From Symbiodinium natans (taxonomy: Eukaryota > Sar > Dinophyceae > Suessiales > Symbiodiniaceae): a stretch of 64,000 nt of DNA. Below the pieces are notes generated by a model. That model was not told where the DNA came from and searched no databases. It saw nothing but the letters and a program-made list of their open reading frames with translations. Within the stretch, counting starts at the first letter, position 1, and each line of letters begins with the position of its first letter. Below, one piece after another: positions 58,967 to 64,000 of this stretch. Both the position numbers and the translations under genes were made by a program. The DNA is taken from the NCBI GenBank assembly GCA_905221605.1, contig CAJNDS010002455.1, forward strand, positions 157,501 through 221,500, given 5' to 3'.

Positions 58967-61900
58967 AGCCAAGAGCCACGGACCGGTGGTTTGTGCTACT
59001 GCGATGAATGTCGAGGTTAGCGGATGGAAGTGTTGCTTCCGAGGATAGCTGGAGTGATCGCCGTAATCGCGGGTGGTGGTGGGCGCCCTAAAGGGGCTGG
59101 CGATCAGGTCGGCTATGCCTCCTGTGTTCTTGTTTTTGCCTGAAGCTGACCGGGGTAGAAGTCGCGAATTCATCGATTTTCTGACCGCTGAGTGCGTCCC
59201 GAAAACGGGGGGTGTTTAGCACAAAGAGGTCAGGTCAATTCCATGGGGTGCTAGTTTGACTTGTACATGTATTTCGGGTTCAGACCCTTCTTGGACATGG
59301 ACCAGGGATAGATATCCGTCGTCATCGTGGACGTGCCTGGATAGAACTTTGATTCTGTGTCCATTCGCAGCTGTAAGCTGCTCAAGAAGGGCCCTTCTTA
59401 GTACTGTAGCAGCCTGTATTGTACAGTTTTCGCCCCCGTGGATAGTGTTCCTGTACGTCGTGGACTTGATTGGCCAACTCGCATCCGGAGGAAAGAGGAG
59501 CCAAAAGGGTCGGGCGTTGACGAGGAATAGATCCTTTTCCCTAACCTCGGGATAGTTATCTGTTCTCTTTACAACTCATAGCCGGAGGCCGGAGGATACT
59601 GAGGGCAGGTGGCTGTTCAGGTGAATATCGGGATAGGTGTACAACACGCAGCCGGACGGCTAGTGGATACATCTAGAGCGATAGGTTACCACCCCCTGGA
59701 GATAGCAACTCTGGGGATCCTTCCGATAGTTAACGTCGGGAGTGGCTTGGAACGATAGGCTAGCTACCTTGAGTTCCCCGTTAACAGGGATACTGTTACT
59801 TCTGGTGCAACATTACAACCTACAACTGTAAATATACAACTTCTTTCTCCTCGTGTGGCCTGAGCTAGTTACTGGAACGGGTTGCGCAAGTTTTCATTGG
59901 TTTGGACACTTCGCACATGATATATGCTACTCGAGCAGACGTTTTTTCCGTGATTTTAACCGGCGCTCGCTCGGTGTGAATGTGGCCCACACAATAGCAG
60001 GGCACTGGGAACGCGCACAGCAACCTTTTCAGCCTGGCGGACTTACATGTTTGGAACGTAGTCCTAAGGACGTGGCCTTGAAGAGCGACACGAAAGCCGT
60101 CCAAAGCAAAGACCCATCAAAAGCAATCCGACGGGTCAGGCGATGTGAACGGGGCTATAGGTCTTCAATTTGAGCTTTGGACAACTTGGGAAAGTAGTCC
60201 AGTCAGTAGGATTTCTAGCTCAGGGAGTGGATTCATGTTGCATGCTGTAGGTGCATCATCTTCCTCCCCGGCCGCCCGTGACGAACCTGGTGTTTTGGCT
60301 CAAGCCCTGCTTCAATCCAGCAGTTGTGGAAGCAGTTGTGGACAGATACACGACAAGATATTGCAAGCCTGCCTCCCTGGATTGACGCGCGCAGAATCAT
60401 ACAGAATCGCACAGCTGGTAGTGTGATAGCACTGTGTTGCAGCACCTGCGTCTGACTCTGCCCATGCCAGGATGGCCAGGCCCTTATGACCAAAGTAGCT
60501 CCGCTACATCTACTGCAAAGTTGCATGCGGATCTGTGAGCTGTGAGCGCTCAGATGCGCTGGCTGCTGTCCTGTGTTCTGAATGTTCTGAGGTGATCGTC
60601 CCGAGTTCATCATGAGGACCCGTCCTGAGTATTTGCAAAGGTCTTTTCTCAGCCTTGTTAAAGCTTTGGGAACTTTAGAGGCTTCGGTCCCTTCATGCTT
60701 GCTGCTCCCCCCCCTTTTCTCCCATATTGCTGCCATGTATGAGGAGTCGAACAGTAGCCCACACGGCTGCTCCACGCCTTGTCACTGCCTTGCTCAGGAG
60801 ATTGCAGAGGTGCTTGTGCTCCGGAGCAGGGTCTGCGCGAGGAGGACGGTTCTTTCAAGGTTCTTCTCTGCTTTGAAGTGCCCCCGCAGTGCTCGCAGTT
60901 CTCGCGTCTCCAGAGTGTTGGTAGTTCCCTCGCAAATGCCCAACAGAGCTTGCCCACCTGGCGAATAGCAGGAATATGAGCAGTTTACAGGGCATGCTGA
61001 CGAGGTCGTTGAAGGCAAAGAATGCTCCGCTCCCACATGATTCAATCAAAGATCTGTCCAGAATCGTAGATGTGCGCTGCCAACCGACACAGATCAAGCT
61101 GAGCACACGTAAGGCTAAGCGGAGGGGCCATATCATGCATTTGGGGCTTAGGCTCTTGAGACCGATATCAAAATTTCCTGGTTGTTTTTAGTTGAAGGGA
61201 GGATCTCATGTTGCACAATGTTTTGAGGATTTTTTTGGAAGGGTTCATCAGCCAGTGTACGTGATTGATACTATGACTTGGAAGGGCTGCTTTCCAGCGA
61301 GCCATATTTGGTCCCCAAGCATGTTGTTTGCTGGTGCTTTCACGCAGTTCCGAACCGTAATCCCCTTTTAAGTCCTAAGATGCCAGCGGCAGCAGTGTTT
61401 TAGACTTGTTTGGGGAGGGCAGGATTGAAACCAGTATCAGTGTATCAGGCAGGGCCCCCAAGCCACGAAGAGCTTCTCTTAGCCAACTTTGTAATTTGGG
61501 GCAGGAGGGCGACTCCCGCGCCAATGATCTAACGATGAAGGCCGTCTTGCAGTGAAACTTGCGTGTTTGGGCAGTCTTGTGCGCTTCTTTGTGCCATGTT
61601 CAAGAGCAAATTTATATTTGCTGGCTCTTCATGAATCGTTCGGGTCTATTCATTCTAGCCCAGGACCTGCAGACCGCAGGGTGAAGCGCCATTTTTGAGT
61701 GTTCATCGGCTTCGTCTTCGCTGTGAGGCTTGGCCTCCGCTGATGGCTTGCATCTTGACAGCAAGGCCCTGCGTTCTGCCACAGGCCTTCAAAGTTGTAG
61801 GCAAAATGCGCAGCAGGCTGGGTCTGCGCCATTGGAGATCTCCTGCCGAGGCTTGGAGCTTGTGGGGTTCGCTCTCGGATCGCTTTGTTTCCGCTACAAG

Positions 61901-63000
61901 CTGCGGGTGCTGACAGGATCCAGAGCAGATTTCGCTATGACCGAGGCCTGGGGAGCGGTGAGTGAAGACTGCGCTGCATTTCTTGGCATTCTGCTGTCCA
62001 CAACAGAATGGTTGCAGTGCACTAGCTTGACGGCTACGCCGGCTAAGCTGACGACACATCTCATCAGTTCTTTACCTTTGAAACCAATTGGATGGGAAGT
62101 TTACATAGTAACTGATGTGTAACCAACTAGTATGTCACACGTCGCGAAATCAATACGCTCCATGTCGCTCTTCATGACATCCCACACTCGTGTACAGCAG
62201 ACTGTCTTGATTCTTTTTTTTTGTCGTCGGTGCCGCTCTTCGCAGCACCACTCGATGATTGTTGTTCATCATCAGTGTTTTCACCCCCTGGCAACCCACT
62301 GCAACCACTATACATCCTGCTGGACCAGCAGGAGGCTCTTCCGTGCTGTTCCTGATGTAATGGCAGGGCTCCCTGGAAATTGAGTCTGCTTCTTCTTCGC
62401 AGATCCTTATCGTGTTGTTTGTCCTCATTATTCCTCATTACTGATATCTCGTTGCTTTGTGACAAACCATCAAAGAAACCCGCGGCCACCCGCTGTCCTA
62501 CTTCACAGTTTACAAGTTTTGCGTTTGCGGTGTCGCCTGATTTTCTGAGTCTAGGGTTTCTATGTGTCCGTGGTTTATTGGATTTCCATGCTTTCTATGG
62601 CTTCCCTGCTTTCCGTACCAGAACCGGTTAATGTGACGCCCGCAGATGTAAATCTGAACCTTCCTTATGGGAATGCCAAACGAAGCTGTGCGTCGGAGCA
62701 CAGATGAATACTGGCCCTCACAGGTAGCAGATCCAAGACTTCCTGAAGCACAAAGGTGGCAGGCGAGACGGATGGAGAGTTCATGGAACCTGCAACGCAC
62801 AACAGTGTCTTTTTCTCTAGCTCGTGCTAGACACCGATGTGTTCCAAGTTTGATCTTTGGTGTTTATGACTCGCAGGCATCGAGGTTGTAGGCAAATGCT
62901 CCTGAGGCTGGTTCTTCGCCATGGAGACGTCAGGCTGGGCTTGGAGCTCGCAGGGTTCACTCACGGTTTTCGATTGTCTTTTTTGTTGGATCTTGTTCCC
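58967..63000. other. Unassigned DNA without telomeric repeats
   Basis: Moderate GC, no telomeric blocks. Only short open frames (for example 60612-60968, which has an AG-bounded piece EIAEVLVLRSRVCARR) and none is convincing. TTTTGGCTCAAG at 60293-60304 equals the last 12 nt of the dinoflagellate spliced leader. A diverged duplicate of 62866-63062 lies at 61735-61960. Confidence 0.5.
61735..61960 (+). repeat. Diverged duplicate, copy 1
   Basis: Shares with 62866-63062 the words GTTGTAGGCAAA, GGCTTGGAGCT, GGTGCTGACA, GGATCCAGAGCAGAT and CGCTATGACC in the same order. Confidence 0.75.
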
Positions 63001-63062
63001 GCTGCAAGCGGTGCTGACACTGAAGGATCCAGAGCAGATCCGCTATGACCAAGGCCCGACAT
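62866..63062 (+). repeat. Diverged duplicate, copy 2 (contains the exon start)
   Basis: Second copy of 61735-61960. Here the AAG at 63006-63008 precedes an open exon, whereas copy 1 lacks the open frame. Confidence 0.75.
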
Positions 63063-63136
63063 ACATGTTTCGAATGCTCTTTGCATCTCTTTTGCCCATT
63101 GAAACTGTGGAGGTACCGGAAGGAGCGAAGCTGTGA
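63009..63136 (+). CDS. Exon-like segment (unknown protein)
   Basis: After CTGCAAG: VLTLKDPEQIRYDQGPTYMF then RMLFASLLPIETVEVPEGAK, ending in TGA at 63134-63136. The sequence looks like a folded domain rather than low complexity, but I do not recognise it. Either this is a terminal exon or the true donor lies just before the stop (GAG|GTACCG at about 63110). Confidence 0.4.
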
Positions 63137-63251
63137 TGATGTGCCGCAACCTTGCCGGGTTTTCCGCTTGCCCCCACTCCGCATGTGGGCACCACGACCA
63201 GAAGCGTGTGCACGCATGCGCGCATCAAGACTCACTTTCGCTGCCCCCAAG

Positions 63252-63446
63252 TGGCCGCTGTGCCCTCGCTCCTAAAGGAGGCCGACGCCGTCCAGCTGGA
63301 GCGTCGCCAGCGCCTTCGTTTCCAGGACCTGCCCAAAAAAGGGCGGGGACGCACCAACGGGAAGCTCCGAACCTGCCCAGAACCTCTGAAGAGCTGTCGT
63401 CGCTCACAGCTCGCTCACGCTCACTCGCCTGCAGCAGCTGCGGAAG
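63252..63446 (+). CDS. Exon-like segment, basic
   Basis: After CCCAAG: AAVPSLLKEADAVQLERRQR then LRFQDLPKKGRGRTNGKLRT and CPEPLKSCRRSQL, ending AAG|GTTGGG, a good donor. Possibly part of the same gene as 63009-63136; the phase does not join directly, so another exon or a different donor would be needed. Confidence 0.4.
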
Positions 63447-63710
63447 GTTGGGTGTGAGGACGCTGCGGAGGACGGCCAAACTCCTGAGCAGGGGGGGGGG
63501 CGGTGCGGGAGCAGAAAAGGGGGAAAAGAACAAAAGGAAAAGTAGTCATGTGCTGCTTGCCTTGCGAGGCTCTCCAGCTGGGGGTGCCGGGGACTTCAGC
63601 CCTACGGCTAAGGCATTGGCAGATGGGAAAGCTTGAGCGCTTTGCAGCTCGCCGCCTGCTCTTCGAAGACTTCTGCAGGTGCATCACCGCGTCGGCGTCG
63701 CTCCGATTAA

Positions 63711-63922
63711 TTGAAGAGTGTCCCCTACGGCTCGGAAGGTGTCAGGATCCATCGGCGGGACGCCTGCCTGGACTCGGACGACGTGTGCGTGCAGTCCCTG
63801 CCCAGTCTTTGCTTTTGGCCAGCAGAAAAAATTAAACAGGTCGCGTCGGGTGTCCTCAGAAAGGAGGCCAAAGGCTCCAAGGAAAGCATGGCTGTTGCTC
63901 AGCTCAAGCCCGCCGCGCCATA
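63711..63922 (+). CDS. Terminal exon-like segment
   Basis: Reads SVPYGSEGVRIHRRDACLDS, DDVCVQSLPSLCFWPAEKIK and QVASGVLRKEAKGSKESMAV, then AQLKPAAP and TAA. Third-position GC is high on this strand. The minus strand is also open over 63684-63998 (MDPDTFRAVGDTLQLIG) and cannot be fully excluded. Product unknown. Confidence 0.35.
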
Positions 63923-64000
63923 ATTCCGGCTTTGGGCAAGATAGCGGTTCGGCCTCCAGACATAGACCACGAAACTTTGAAAGGTGGAAAACAGCCACCA

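Noticed and set aside
1-64000. tRNA or rRNA genes
   Set aside because: I scanned for cloverleaf-like arms, box B words and conserved rRNA motifs and found none convincing.

Overview
The window looks like nuclear DNA of a dinoflagellate. The evidence is: plant/alga-type telomeric heptamers (TTTAGGG/CCCTAAA) scattered through most of it in both orientations; genes cut into many short exons; introns with GT, GC or GA donors and AG acceptors followed by G; introns that are themselves mobile elements; and large LINE and tyrosine-recombinase retroelements with a YVDN polymerase motif. I cannot name the species. I saw no rRNA, tRNA or CRISPR array, and no bacterial operon.

Layout. 1-3882: 3' part of a DIRS-like retroelement (reverse transcriptase, RNase H, a tyrosine recombinase in an overlapping frame, then a C5-methyltransferase-like domain). 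3883-7372: two consecutive small-exon genes whose last two exons are homologous (LPCG[IL]CARC exon, then a basic exon). 7500-8800: non-coding DNA with strong hairpins. 8880-11100: telomeric blocks with two exon-like islands. 11177-19556 (minus strand): a long gene or gene group with a transposase-like central part; one intron carries a 146-bp minisatellite. 20205-22085: a 374-bp tandem array in which each unit holds an acidic exon-like ORF. 23090-31834 (plus): a PAN/Apple-like plus purple-acid-phosphatase-like metallophosphoesterase gene of about 20 exons. Many of its introns are flanked by target-site duplications and carry inverted terminal repeats, and most contain telomeric repeats. 32579-35296: isolated acidic exons. 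35610-45995: a LINE lying inside a TTTAGGG/TTTGGGG array. 46000-58300: more telomeric blocks, short inverted-repeat elements and isolated exon-like islands. 58400-58866: an AT-rich stretch ending in a 100-N gap (58867-58966). 58967-64000: ordinary-composition DNA without telomeric blocks, with exon-like pieces near the end.

How the parts relate. The main biology is genome remodelling by mobile DNA. Small inverted-repeat elements (introner-like) have split a phosphatase gene; the duplicated target site supplies the 5' splice donor and the element's terminal repeat supplies the AG acceptor. Telomeric arrays sit inside these introns, sometimes between two copies of the same splice acceptor. A LINE is embedded in the same kind of array, and its own ORF1 contains telomere-like repeats. 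The DIRS-like element brings a DNA-methyltransferase-like domain. Exon joins given here were worked out by eye from reading frame, repeats and protein-family resemblance; transcripts would be needed to confirm them.
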